Below, piece after piece: positions 12,501 through 25,070 of a stretch of DNA of 64,000 bases. The position numbers and the translations under genes were made by a program. This stretch comes from Zingiber officinale (lineage: Eukaryota > Streptophyta > Magnoliopsida > Zingiberales > Zingiberaceae): the NCBI RefSeq assembly GCF_018446385.1, contig NC_055987.1, forward strand, positions 33,615,202-33,679,201, given 5' to 3'. The notes beneath the pieces were generated by a model. That model had not been told where the DNA came from and made no database searches. It saw only the letters and a list, made by a program, of their open reading frames with translations. Numbering within the stretch: position 1 is the first letter of the stretch; each line of letters begins with the position of its first letter.

Positions 12501-15500
12501 AGATAGGTTCTTGTCTATTGTTCCGTGTTTCACACAGCATATTGAAACATAACAAAGCATCACCTAACAAAGGTGAAACAACGTTGGTAGATGCATGGAC
12601 AAGACAAGTAAATTTGCCCATGTCAATGCCTTCTCTGCTTTGGTCTACATGCAAAACAGTGTGCTGACCTGACAAGATGGAACTTCACATCTTGACTTAA
12701 AAATTACTAATAATATAGTCTTGGATAGAACTTGGTGTGAGAATAAGATTAATATAGTCAACCACAAATAGTTGGGAACAGCATGGTCTGATGATGATAT
12801 ACTATCAAAGCAAGAGAGCTAGACTATGATATCAATATAAAACATATTGATAAAGAAGTTATGGCTTATAGCTTCCCAAAGCACAGAAAGGTACACTACA
12901 GCAGCTGAAAATGAAAGAACATGAGGGAGAAAGCTAGAAAATCAGTTAAACCTTTAGCATTTCAGAATAATGGCTGCAGTTTTAATTAACGCGCAAGAGA
13001 AAAATAGAAGAAATGCCATTTATGTATAAGAGCAATTAGCTTCTCAATGTGCCAAATATTGATAATGTGTAATGCATGTAGTGTCTTCAACATACATAAA
13101 ACCAATTTTGTTTCAATCACTGACCTCTTGTCTAAAGGAAACTATCAAATCATCAGAATATTCATTCTTTGAGAATACTTTAACTGCAACATCCTGCAAG
13201 AAACACAATAGGCAGTTTCCACACATAAGAAAAGGCACACTGTCGTTTGAACATCAGATCTCCCAATGCCATGATATTAATTGGTAATGGATTAAGAATT
13301 TGTTCAATCTGACATTTTTGGCCTCATCGAATAAATTTTATAATATCCAAAGCTTCTAGGCTGATAAAATAGATCACATGATTGGAAAACATACACATCA
13401 CCCATGACAGTGATCGAGAATACTACTAGAGGAGCAAGGCATGAACTCTTCCCTCATAAAGAAAGAAATGACTGGGAACACAATTTTTTAATTAATAAAA
13501 AGAAAAAGAGAAGTAAATGCTCACCGAGCCATACCACAGAGCATGATACACAGTTCCACAAGAACCTGGAGAAGAAGAAGACATACACAATAAGTGATAC
13601 AAGCTTAAGCTGTAACAAAATTGATGCTACAAACAGTCCATTTATTAGGCAGATCTCTACTGGTTTGATAAATTTAACATTTCTAATCAAGCTTTCTACA
13701 AAGTGCTAACACGAGATGTTGCAGTTAGTTGGCAACAATCAACAAACATATAAGAATGACTAGTGACAGTAGGACATCTAGCTTGAAAATGTTAAGAATT
13801 TTACAGTCAGTATACACACAATAATCAGACAAGCAGTCAATCTCAGGAGTTGCTTGAATCTAATGCACAATCAAACTTCATAGTTGATGTTTTGCCCCCA
13901 CACACCATAATAGAATGTTGTAGCAGTAAGGAAGAACTGACACTTAGTTGAGATGGATGATACACTACTACATATATAAATTCATTTTTTTTTTCATTTT
14001 GGGGTGATACACTTCTCACCATATGCTATCTTAAAAATTGTATATATGGTCTCTGCTCTTTATTGCTAGATTTTTTTTTTCAAAGTTCTCTATCTACGTA
14101 TTCTCTCCCTCTACTAATATCTGTTTGTGCTAGTTTTATTCATTTAGTGTTTCTTGAATGAGATAAATTATCCACATGGTACATCAAATATACCTATCTT
14201 AGTGATGCTCACCTCTACAACAGTTGTTGCTATTCTTCCAAGTCACATCATGCTTTTATATCTATCATTGTGGTTTTCTTTCAGTTGACTCCATTTTTCA
14301 GCTCTTCACGCTCTCCATCTATTATTTGGGCTTAAGCATTTGGAGCAAGTTTATCAGACCTTTCATATTATTGACTCAATTGTCCTATCTGGAAAAGTTC
14401 ATACTAAAAAGCCCCTGAAATCCCTCTTCACCAGTAAGCAATGTTTTAATCAACAACAAAACCTTTACAACAAAGATAGAGGCAGTCAAAGTTAAAATGT
14501 TCTATAAATCAATTTTAGGAGACAAATTTGCTTTCAGTAGGACATGATACTACCACATCTACTAATCAATTAAAAACAAATGGAAGGGAATAATATGAAC
14601 TTCTATGAAATTTGAAGTTGGAATTTCCTAAGACTGGAAAGAATAATTAAACTTAAATACGGTCACGTACAAAAGAATTATCACAATTCTGGCCAGATTG
14701 CTTCTTAGCAACCAAAGCGCAAAACAAAGAAAGCTAGAGTTGCAATCAACAAAAAGAATCATGCTGATCAGCATACATGCTTTCTTTACAGACTTATTAA
14801 ACAAATGGATCACAAGATGAAGAATTTTACCTTGGCCTATCTGTTCTCCAATTGTAAGATCTTCCCATAATATCTCATAATCTAAGCAGTCAGAATCCAT
14901 ATCCATCCTCTGAACAGTGCTGCTGCTAGTGCTACAATTGCTGCTAATACTACTCGTGCTGTTTGCATTATGAGAGGAGGTTCCAGAAATATTACATGTA
15001 TGGTTGTTTTCAGTCACCTGGTTGTCTGGTTTTCTACCAGATTCAGATGCTTCTAAATTATGGTCGTCATTTTCTTGATCACTATGAAGCCATGGCCATA
15101 CAAACTGCTTCTTTGCATCATTACCATCATGCTCATGCCCTTTCCAAGGCCATGATATACCCTTATTGGCAAGAAATGACTCTGTCTTGCTTATGAGCTT
15201 TAAGATACTGGGTTTTCCTTGATCTTCATCCTGATTTGATTTCACTTCTTTTCCAGGAGATTTTTCCCCCACTGCATCAGAGGCATCAAAAGGTACCACT
15301 TCTTTGGTTGTGCTAGGCTTAGCTCCACTAGAAGAACCATCCTCCTTATGGTCTGATGAAACTGCATCATGATCACTGCAGTCTCCATCCTTAGCTCCGT
15401 TTTCACGCTCCTTACTGTGCTCGCCTAGTTTTATCCGTGACCAAACTTTGCATGTAACTTTAGTGGCCTGTTTTGGTGATTTTAAAGATCAAGAAAGAAT

Positions 15501-16642
15501 AAAGTAGAAGGTAGATTGACATAGCCATGTTCTGTTAAAAGAAATAATTCTTTGAAGTGCTTCAAGGGCATACAATCTTCAGGTTTATAGAAATGCAACA
15601 AGTTATACTCACCAGCTTTGTGATTTTGGATGCAATAGCAACTTGAATGGGCTGCTGAAGATCAGAATCATGCTTATTCATCAAACGTATTCTTGGTTCA
15701 CTTGTACCTGCTTGCATATTGGTAGAAGTTGGAGGGGATCCTAAGTCCTGAAAGGACCTTGAATCGCTTGACACGACAATGATGCCAACCAAACTACCAT
15801 CATCATCATAAAAGGGGGTGTTGGTGAGAACAACTACAAAACGGTCTCCTAGCTTGTTCTTCACAGGAAACTTTCCTGTCCAACTCTCCCCCATGGTTAA
15901 ACGTCGAACTATCTTCCCAGCGATGTTGAAATCACAAGCATCAACAAGCAGCTGAATTGCATGCTTCCCTAAAGCTTCAGATGAAGAATAACCATAAAGC
16001 TTTTCTGCTGATTGATTCCTACAAATGAATTAAGACCATTAAAAACAATTTGAAATTCACAAGCCAAGATTCTGAGCAGTATGAAACAACAAAAATGACC
16101 ACACTCTTGTATTACGATTTGATCAGGCAATTTATAAATCTATCATCAAATAGCTTCCCGGCAATCCTGTGATACGACTTATAACAAAAAGCATGTTTAT
16201 GAACAAATAGTAAGAAAAGCATCAAAGAGCTATGGAAGAGAGCTAACCAATAAATTATCCTGCACTCGGGATCAAATATATGGACTGACTGCCCCATAGA
16301 TTCCAAAATATTCAGGCACTGCCTTTCCGAGAGGCCAATGTTGACCGCACTATCACCTGCGCGAATCATGCTCCGCCTCTCCCGGTGCATCCTTGACGGG
16401 TGTCCAAAGGAACCCGAGACCCTGCCGCATGCCGATGCAGCTCCTTCGAGGCCTCCACTCTTCGGTCGCGGTAGCGGAGGCGTCATCCGCTGCGGTGACA
16501 CAGACTGAGACCGGGCGCGGTCGGACCGGCGAGCACCGCCATCATCCGCCGGCCTCAGCCTCGACATCTCCTGCTTCAACTGGGCATGCCCCACCTCCAG
16601 CTCCTGGATCTTCTTCAGCAGCTCGTCTGCTGAGATCTCCAT
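6568..16642 (-). CDS. PAS-domain Raf-like MAPKKK (13 exons, 741 aa)
   Basis: Serine/threonine (dual-specificity-like) kinase of the plant Raf-like MAPKKK group carrying an N-terminal PAS domain. Exons, in transcript order: 16642-16248, 16018-15613, 15467-14831, 13565-13525, 13193-13125, 10131-10031, 9346-9271, 7760-7662, 7579-7511, 7429-7380, 7282-7201, 6845-6751, 6673-6568. All introns are GT-AG and all phases join. The start is the ATG at 16640-16642; an in-frame TGA lies upstream. Residues 1-30 are a short coiled coil. A PAS domain spans about 105-225 (SVHIFDPECRIIYW, NQSAEKLYGYSSSEALGKHA). A Ser/Asn-rich linker follows. The kinase domain runs from about 465 to 730: glycine loop IGQGSCGTV, VAVK Lys498, helix-C Glu516, HRDLKSSN Asp593, DFG Asp611, then PQWMAPEVL. 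Nothing essential is missing. Two introns (about 3.0 and 1.5 kb) hold transposon-like sequence. Family members act in stress and hormone signalling; the exact ortholog is not assigned. Confidence 0.93.
7761..9270 (-). repeat. Kinase intron 7 with AT-rich and repeat-like insertion
   Basis: A 1.5 kb intron. It contains a very AT-rich tract (8560-8890) followed by a segment rich in CCGG/CCAGT words (8940-9120, e.g. AACTGGTTGAATCAGCCAGT) unlike its surroundings. No ORF of known type. It is probably a remnant of a dispersed repeat; ends could not be defined. Confidence 0.4.
11078..11450. mobile_element. MITE-like element in kinase intron 5
   Basis: About 373 bp bounded by imperfect inverted repeats: left ACATGGTTTAAAATC, and right end whose complement reads GCACGGTTCGAAATC. 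They match at 11 of 15 positions, mostly differing by C/T or G/A. It contains repeated GTATCA-type words and no coding capacity. It lies in the 3 kb intron between the exons ending at 13125 and beginning at 10131. The family was not identified. Confidence 0.5.
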
Positions 16643-18402
16643 GCGCCCCAAGGCAGCTCGTTCAGCGTCAGAAGAGGTGTGGAATCAACTATAGAGACGG
16701 TAGAGAGGGCCCAAAGTCATCCAAATCTTAGAAATTTTGGAGATAAGGTCTTCTGTTCTTGGTCAATGTCAAAGGCACCTCCTTTAGTTAAAGCGAGGGC
16801 TCACTGAAGTTCATCTACGTCGGCAATGGCGAGGAACAGGTTTTCAGATCAAATATGACCCCTCTTTTTTTTGGATTTTTAGCAAAAGAAATGGCGGCTG
16901 GATTTTTCTGCTCGAATCTAGCACTTTTTCGCACCAAAGGTGCCCTATCTCTCACGGAAAGTGCTTCCTGGTTCCTCTTTCAATTTTCCCAGCAGAGGAG
17001 ATCGTGTTTTCTACAGAAAGATGGGCGCTTTTTAGATCAAAGATGCCTCCTTTCTTTCTTTCTTCTCTTTCTTTCTTCCTTCTTGGCACCTCTCGATCTC
17101 TACCTCCGCTGATCCACTTGCGGCTCAGAAGCCTCTGTTAAACCGCTACTTTGTTTGCTCTGTTCAAAACGTGTGCTTTGGACTTGCTCCTTGTACCACC
17201 TCCACAACCGCAACTTCTTCGTATCAAGGAACAAGCTTTGACATTTCTTGTGGACAAGCTTGGCAATTATCCATACTCCAGATTACCACAATGCCCTCTT
17301 CCATGTCTGCCCATATGATTCTTCACCGTGGTAAAAAGATATACACGCCACAATCTCGTGGATTAAGCATTGAACTGTAGCCAGAATCCAAGTTAAAACC
17401 TACACAGAAACATTTGCAATAGGTTTAGAGAAAACTTGCTGCGACTGCTCGACCTTCGCTTCCAACTTGCTGCCTGCCGACGGCTGCTGCTGTTGCTTTT
17501 CTTTGACAAACCTCATCAAACGAAGCTGGCGTTTGCTTGCAAGCAAGTTGGCGTTGCGGTTCCTTCTCTGCCTTGTAAAAATATATGCATTTAATATTTC
17601 TCGCAAGTTTCAACTCGCCTGAATTCATGGCAAGAATAGCTCGAAGAAAATAACATCCAAATCCTAAAAACTCTCCATAAGCTCCCGCATCAAAACTAAA
17701 AAATTCTATATTTTTCATTATTCAAAAAAAATCTCGACAATTCTTTTATTATCCTGCTATCAAAAAAAAAACTTTATGACAACTCTTTTAATAAAACCTA
17801 AAAAAACATTTTAATATATAAAAACAAAGAAAAACGAAAGAGCGGCTCGTTTAATCGAAGGAACGTGCGTAGGTCCAAGAACTTTGCTTCTCGTGGAAGA
17901 TAATGACATGATAAACAAATATATAGTTCTCTGAGAGTTCAACAGCCATTGATATTGCTGTCGACTTGTGTCATAATTAGCACTCGGACCATTCGTTTAT
18001 GCATACTTCTTATAGAAAATGACGGCTAAAAAGCCTCCCTCGAATCTAGTGCCACTGTAGAGCTGAACAAAAATTTCATTAAATCAAATATATATCGATC
18101 GCATTTAAAAAAATATTATTTAAAAATTATGATTTTTTTTTAAAAAAATAGTTTATTCTATTAATTCAGTCGTACTCGGTTTTAAAAAAATTTATTCTAT
18201 TAAATCAAAATAAAAAAATAAATTGGTAAAAAATTAGTTTTAAACATTATTATGATTTACAATGAATTTGATTAATTCAGTTAGATTTGGTTTTAATCGA
18301 GCACTCAATCTTAAAAATGATGAGAGACATTGGATGAATGAGGATATCACCGCTTTAACGAGCAACTAGGATGGATAACTGAGTGGGACCAATCAGACAA
18401 CG
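16643..18402. other. Kinase 5' UTR, promoter and AT-rich flank
   Basis: The part next to the gene (to about 16800) should hold the 5' UTR and core promoter. 16850-17110 is T-rich, and 17700-18330 is strongly AT-rich with homopolymer runs. Short ORFs here show no protein-like composition. An AT-rich segment at 18060-18310 (words like TTATTCTATTAATTCAGT) resembles 20225-20600 on the other side of the solo LTR. Confidence 0.4.
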
Positions 18403-20171
18403 GAGTCTGTTGGTGCAATCGACCTCTAGGGTTTTGATTTTTGATCGACAATATATTTAATAGAGTCTAGTCAACGTTAACCGAGTCAAGTGAGAAATCT
18501 AGTCAAGTCAAAATTGACCAGATGACTAACAAAGGAAAAGTCTAAACAGGTCAAAGGTGATCAGATGCTTAGCAAAAGAAAAACCTAAGGGACTGAATCC
18601 TAGGTAATGAGAAATCTTGGAGGAATGAATTCTGAACAAGAGAAAAATCCCAAGGAAGTGAACCCTATGTAATGAGAAGTCTTGAAAGAGTGAAGTCTAA
18701 GTAAAGAAAAAATCCTAAGAGAGTAAACCTTATGTAATGAAAAGTTATTGATGAGTGAACTTCGAGAAAAGTGTAAATCTAGGGGAGTGAACCCTACATA
18801 GTAATAAATCTTAAAGAAGTGAACTCCAAGTAAAGAGAAACCCCCAGGGGAGTTAACCCTAGATAATGCGAAGTTTTGGAGAAGTGAACTCCAAGCAAAT
18901 ATGACCAATAGGTTAGGTTTCCGATAGACCACCAGTCAACCGGACCATCGGATTTTAGTAAACCTAAGTATAGGTTGCTAACACTATTTTTCATTACTAT
19001 TGTGCTAATCTAGTATTAAAGAAAAAGTCTTAGTGAGCCAGGATGATCGAATACTGAACAGAGGAAGTCCAAACATATTTGGAAGACCGGATATTTGGTG
19101 GATAAGTTGAGATAAACTCCTGAAGTAGAGTGGTTCTTCTGAAAAGAAGAACAATGAGGTTGTGTCCCAATTAAAACAAACCTTAGACATTAATTTGACT
19201 GAAGAAACCAGCGGAGATTTCTAAATCGAGATCAAGATAATTCTAACTATTAGACTCATACATTACTATTATCGGTTATTTAACTTTATTTTACATAATC
19301 ATTATTATTGTATTAATGTACTAACTTTATTTTGTAGAAAAGTAAAACTCTTTATAGTAAAGTAAAACTCTTGTTGAATGAGGGCATCAGTTGACCAATC
19401 CAAGTGGATAAACACAAGGAGTTTCAAATCACTATAAAGAAGGAAAGCTTGGTTTAGTTGATTGATTAAGGGGATCAGTTGACCAAACCCTATTTGGAAA
19501 GATGATACAGATATAATTGGATCATCGTAGGAAAGGAAACCTCTGGGGGACCAATCGATTGAAAGGAGTTTAGTCCACCGAAAACCTAGATTTCACAGGA
19601 TCGATTAGATCGCATCCAAGGAAATAAGTGGGAACCAGTCGCCTGATAATTGTTCGGTCAATTAATAAGGTTCAGTCCACTGATTGATTTTCAGTCTATA
19701 AAAGAAGCCTCGTGGTTCGAGGCTCAGTATCAATTCTCTATTCGACTCATTCTTCTCTTGCTGCTCAGATTGTGTAGGTGTTGCTACTACAACGTCGAGA
19801 GACTCTCAAACAATCTACGCTTGATCTTCATTAATACTTTGTTAACGATATAATTCTTTTATTACTATCATTCTTATTTAAAGATAGTAGTGTTGTTACT
19901 ATCCTACCCTTTCATTCTAGGAGTTTGCTTCTTCTTTAAAAATTTTTAGAGAAAAAAACTTTAGTAATTGATCATTCGGAAGTAATTAAGGATCAGGAGC
20001 CTTAGAGTAGTAGTTGTTAGACTATGAACCAAGTAAAAAAAAACTTGTGTTTTTGTGTGTTTTGACTTTTCTTTATTCCGTTGCAAACATACTTTGATTT
20101 ACGAAAAGAAAATAAATTTTAAACAAACAAGATTCACCCCCTGTCTCTCGTCTATGTAATTTGGTAGAGTC
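18403..20171 (+). mobile_element. Probable solo LTR (18408-20166) with 5-bp target duplication
   Basis: A 1759-bp segment starting TGTTGGTGCAAT and ending near a C-rich box (ATTCACCCCCTGTCTC). It is flanked on both sides by GAGTC (18403-18407 and 20167-20171). Length, start and C-rich 3' box match the LTR at 2677-4443 read on its minus strand. The terminal dinucleotide is TA rather than CA, which may be decay. No PBS or internal region follows, so a solo LTR is the simplest reading. Confidence 0.6.
18590..18905 (+). repeat. Minisatellite inside the solo LTR
   Basis: About five diverged units at roughly 60 bp pitch, built on GAGTGAACCCTATGTAATGAGAAG-like words alternating with GTGAACTCCAAGTAAAGAGAA-like words. 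It is equivalent in position and core (GAGTGAA) to the array in the LTR at 3920-4235. Confidence 0.65.
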
Positions 20172-21871
20172 TGGGCAAACATGATGGGATTCGAATATTT
20201 TATTTTTTGTCCACGGGTAAGATGAGCAAAAGTTTAGTTAAATAAAAAAAAGCTAACTGAATTTAAAATTTTAATTTGGTAATTTCATTTTTTTAAAAAA
20301 AAATAATTTATTCGGTTAATTAAGTTCATATTCCGTTTTAAAATTTTTTATCCGATTAAACTCAATAAACAAAATAAATAAAAATAAAAAATGAATAGAC
20401 AAAAAAATTGATTGTGATAGAATTCAATTTAAGTACTATCGCGATTTATTATGAATTTTTAATTATAATTAGAAAATTTTGTTTAATTTGATTTTGAATT
20501 AATTGATATTTTATTTAAAAATTTGATTAGCTAAAAAAATTTGATTTATTTGATTTTGATTAATTCAATTCGATTCGATTAAATTTTAATCAAATATTTA
20601 ACCACCAGTACGCATCAACTATGTTATCCCTAGAAAGCTAAGTTCCTGATGTATCGTAACAATGGGATCATGACATCAACATCAAAATTTTTCAATGGCT
20701 TGGTGAAATGGATTCACGGTGGCAACTTAGTGAACGTAGTTGATTGGGGAGCAATGAGATGGCTGAGGGTAGGTGAAGATAGATAACATGACAGTCAATT
20801 AAAACGGTCGTTGAATGAGTATTCTATGATGTCAAAAGATTGAAAATCTTCTATGCAGAAGAAAATATTAATCAAATTTACTTTTTGTTTTTGTTTTATT
20901 TTTAGGGTCTTATTTTTTTATATATATATTGGATCGGTAGGTGTGCTACAACTTCTAGTCCTAGTTGAATTTTTTTTATCTCAGATAAAAAAAAAAAAAT
21001 AGGATACACAATGATTTATATTAATGGACACATATCATCTCTTACATAATGATTAAAGATCGATTTTTAAAAAGTAATGACTTGAGATTTATTTCACTAT
21101 ACGTTTAACATCTGTGTATCTATATATATCTTTTTTTATATTTATGGAGTTGGTACTCGAGAATCATTAACGTAACGGATCTATATTTAAAGTATGATTA
21201 TACGAGTTTTTATTTAATGTAAAAGAATATGAATTTTTATTTAATGTAAAAGACTATGACTCAGTGTGCATCCCATATTGTTTTTTAACATATTATTTGT
21301 CACATAGTCAATGCAAAGGATAAATCATGGATCTGTTTGAAAAAAACAACTATCTTTCGATTTATATTCAAAATAAGAGAAAAATCTTTAGTGAAAATTT
21401 TATTGACGCCAGTAAATAGGCATGACCACCGAGGGCGGAGCCACATTTTGCCCTGGGCTTTAGTCGGGGCCCATTTAGCTTAAGCTCTATTATCTCTTTC
21501 AGGAAATAGCCCGGGTCCTTTTAGTTTTAGTCCGGGCCCAAATTAGTTCGTTGAGCTAGGTCAACAGCTTACTATCTAATTCTTGATTTGACCTCCGATG
21601 TTCAGAAGTTATGAGTTGTTGTTCTACAAATAAAAGCAAACAATTCAAGAGTATTTCGCAAGTCTTCAAGATACCACTTTATAGGAATATTACCAAACTT
21701 ATTCATTTAATTAAATGCATTGGTTTGGAGAAAGCAACAAAACATATGCAATGTGCATCAGAAATTGATTCTTCATATAAAATTATGATTTTCATATTCA
21801 AAACAAAACACTAAAGTTCAGACTTTAGATTGTAGTTATCATTGATTTGTTTTGTTCTCTGAGTAGATGAA
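20172..21871. other. AT-rich intergenic DNA with repeat scraps
   Basis: No gene supported. 20225-20600 has AATTCGGTTAATT-like words similar to 18060-18310. 21430-21560 carries a GGGCGGAGCCAC-type segment often found at the ends of degraded plant transposons. A short plus-strand ORF at 21611-21814 has no recognised relatives. Confidence 0.35.
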
Positions 21872-21876
21872 CTATC

Positions 21877-22307
21877 TGTTGGAGTTAGGAGGGTGAAAAG
21901 GTGTCCCTTCTCCTTTCTCTTCCAATTCAATCATCTTCCTCCATAAATGAAGGGGAAGAGACATTCTACACCTATATAAAGTCGTCCAAGCAATCTAAAG
22001 GGAAGAGGAGCACGAGAGAAAAAGGAAGAGGGGGCTTGCTGTGTGCAAGGTTCAAGAAAGGGTCCATCCCATATCGAAAATGTCTTTGTGCAAGGTTCGT
22101 CCGTGTGAACAAGATTGTAAATGGGCAAAGAAGAACATTCAAGATTGGTTTGTCCAATCTCGCAAGAGGGATTTGGTTTATGAACCATAAAAAGCTTTCC
22201 AATTTTGTGATCGTTCTTCCGTCAACAAGTCTTGCTGGCACTGATTGCAGATCTACGGGAGATCGTTGTAAGTGTTTACTATTTTTCATGTTTTAAAACT
22301 GTCAACA
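21877..22307 (+). repeat. 5' LTR (431 bp)
   Basis: Starts TGTTGGAGTTAGG, ends CTGTCAACA. It contains a TATA box (CCTATATAAAGTCG near 21970). It aligns end to end with 28309-28745 with about 10% mismatches and small indels. Confidence 0.88.
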
Positions 22308-22308
22308 A

Positions 22309-22320
22309 TGGTACCAGAGC
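22309..22320 (+). promoter_or_regulatory. Primer binding site
   Basis: TGGTACCAGAGC, one base from the usual TGGTATCAGAGC initiator-Met type, placed 1 nt after the LTR. Confidence 0.8.
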
Positions 22321-24301
22321 GATGCCTTAGTATGAAATAGTCTCTTTGTCGAAATGAAAATCTCTCTGTCGCCGTCGCCAGGCGAGATCGCGACTGGGTT
22401 GCGATCTACTGTGGTTGTTGAGCCCCGAGAGGTTGCTGGCTATCGGCTTCCGTGGCCAGAGAGTGTCGGTGACCATGTTGGGAGGCTGACTATCGAAGGT
22501 AACGACAATCACGTTCGTCGCGACAGAAGAAGAGAGTGTCACGATCGTGACAGAGAAGAGAAGAAGTAGTGTAATCGATTAAAACAAATCTTGATCGATT
22601 TAAAGTCTATGTAATCGATTAAACCGACGAAGCAAATCTGTGTAGTCGATTGGTGTAAATGATTCAAGCAATGTAATCGATTAAATGGATTTTTAATCGA
22701 TATGTGCAATCGATTAATTAAACTGACGAAGCATGGTGAATCTGTGTAATCGATTGGAGTAATCAATTCAAATAGTTTTTTAATCGATTAAATGAAGATG
22801 AACAGTATTAATTACTGTTCCTTCGTCAATACTGTTTGAAAATTATTATTTTAATCGATTAAGATTTCATGCATGAATAGTATATTATGCTTATCATGCG
22901 TGAACTGATTGCTCACTATTTAATCAATTGAAATTGATTAATCAAAGTTCAATTAATTGAAATTGAACTATACCAGCTTGATCCCATATCTGGTTCAAAT
23001 CATTGGTTGATTTAACCATACCAGTTTAATTCAATAATACCTAGATCGAGTTCAAATCATTCGTTGGTTTAACCAATTTAGTTTATTATTGAATTAATTG
23101 GGATGATTTTGATTACATAAGTTAGTTTAACCAAAATGATTAGATTTGTTCTAATGGGTCAAACTTAATCCAATGAGCATTGGATTGATCAAATGGACCT
23201 GAGTTTGATTAATAAGTCTGAGTTTGACTTAAATGGACTTAGATTAACAGAACATAGATAAGAAATCTTAATCCAGTTAGATTAATTCTAATGAGGACAT
23301 TGGACAGAGCTTAGGATATGAATTCCCAATCAACCGATCAAATGGATCAGTCGATTTAGCCTCCTAAAAATCAAGACGATTTGTTTTTCTTGATTAATAA
23401 TGTTGGTTCCATGCCTATATAAATTAAATTAAGTCGATTTTTGTACTGGTTAGTTGGTTTTGTACTAACTTATTTAATTTCAATTTAAAGAGCACGGATG
23501 ATTACCAGTCCTGAAAACTCAAATAAGAAAAGTTTCCAATCATGGATAATTATAGGATCTGGGCGTTGATTCGTTAACTGCCGGAGAATCCTAAGGTGGT
23601 AGCCCACTAGATATGAAGGTTCTCCGAAGGGAGAACCTTATATATGCATAGTTGTGTGTGAAGTTACTTCACCATGAGTTCCTAGAGGAAGATCCTGAAG
23701 AATTTGAAAAGGATCCAGAGAAGGATCTTGAAGAATCTAAAGAGGATTCTAAATAAGTTTCGATGATAGATCAAATTGAAAATCTTAAAGTTGATCTATC
23801 TGAGATTGCCTCAAGTGAGTCCAGGTTGAAGGGGATTATGTTAGACACCACACTAGTATCTATCCTAGTGGGAGTGGTGTCAACCTATCTAGTTTGTAAG
23901 AGTTCTGTTATTGTTATTGTTATTGTGTATGAACAATATTAGTCTATTTAGTTCATGTCCGTTTGTTATATGTTAACAATAGGCGACATGTTTATATGAA
24001 TGATATGTTTATTCATATGCTGATTACTCTACATGATACATGAAAAATGATTAATTCATTTTATTAAATGATTAGTTCATTTAATTAAAGAAATCATGAT
24101 AGAACAATGATTAGTTCATTTATTGGGATGTATGTAATAATATTCATCAATGTTGATTTGATTGAACCATACAAATGATGAGTGGAAATGTAGTTATCAC
24201 TTGATTTTGTAAACCAACTCAAATTAATATTAAATCAATCATAAATTGCATGCATGTGAATTACATTGAATACTAAATAATATATTTATTTACGTTAGAT
24301 C
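22321..24301 (+). other. 2 kb non-coding leader with TAATCGATTA motifs
   Basis: Long leader before gag. Between 22570 and 22860 the palindrome TAATCGATTA, or one- to two-base variants, occurs about eleven times with irregular spacing. The rest is AT-rich. No conserved ORF; short ORFs at 22327-22766 look incidental. Confidence 0.6.
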
Positions 24302-25070
24302 ATGACAAATAAGAACATCATAGCTAAACTCAATAATAGAGAGAAATTATATGAGGAGAATTACAAAATCTGGCAACTCAAGATACAATATATTCTTAAG
24401 ACTATAAAACAGGTTATGAAAGAGCTTGTAGATGCCACTACACAGAACAGACAAGATCTTAATGTCTATAAGGCATGGAAGAAGAAGGATTCCACTGCTA
24501 AGGGAATATTGATTAGTTTAATGGTGGATGACCTAGTTTTTGAATATGAGTCATATTTTACGGCTCATGCAGTCTAGGTAGCCCTTAAGGAGAAATACAG
24601 TGGAGGAAGTCTGAGCAAGCTTCGATAGCTAACGATTAAGTTTGACAGCTACATTAAACGTCCGAATCTTTCAATGGTTAAACACCTAAGGGAGATGTCG
24701 AACATGATTCAGGAGCTTAAAACTGTTGGTCATGAGTGTTAAGATGAACAACAGGTTCAAACAGTTATTCATTTCCTTCCAGATTTTTGGGAGACCATGA
24801 AGCAGACCCTAACTCACAGTAAGAGTATTAAGACTTTCATTGACATCTTATGCCATGTAGAATTGGAGGCGGAGAGAGTTGAATCCGCAAGGATTTTTGG
24901 ACTAGCCTATGTGACTATTGGTTCTGTTGGATCATCTGGATCCAAGAAAAAGAAATGGTTCAAAAAGGGGAAGGGAAAGAAGAAAGAAGTTGTTGCTGTG
25001 AGATAAGACCCAATCAAGAAGAAAGGAAAGAAGACCAGATTGAAACAATGCAAGTGTGTCTTGTTTTCTT
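24302..25070 (+). pseudogene. Copia gag remnant
   Basis: An ATG ORF of 91 codons (LYEENYKIWQLKIQYILK at the N-terminus, a typical copia Gag start) breaks at a stop at 24575. Gag-like sequence resumes in other frames to about 25005 (HVELEAERVESARIFG, then a Lys-rich GKGKKKEV tail) and toward CKCVLF-like zinc-knuckle remains. Several stops and frameshifts; not functional. Confidence 0.75.

Noticed and set aside
13454-14418. ORFs inside kinase introns
   Set aside because: No homology and hydrophobic random composition; splice sites on both sides make this region intronic.
16649-16651. TTG as start of the kinase protein three codons upstream
   Set aside because: The ATG at 16640-16642 is in frame and normal for a plant gene.
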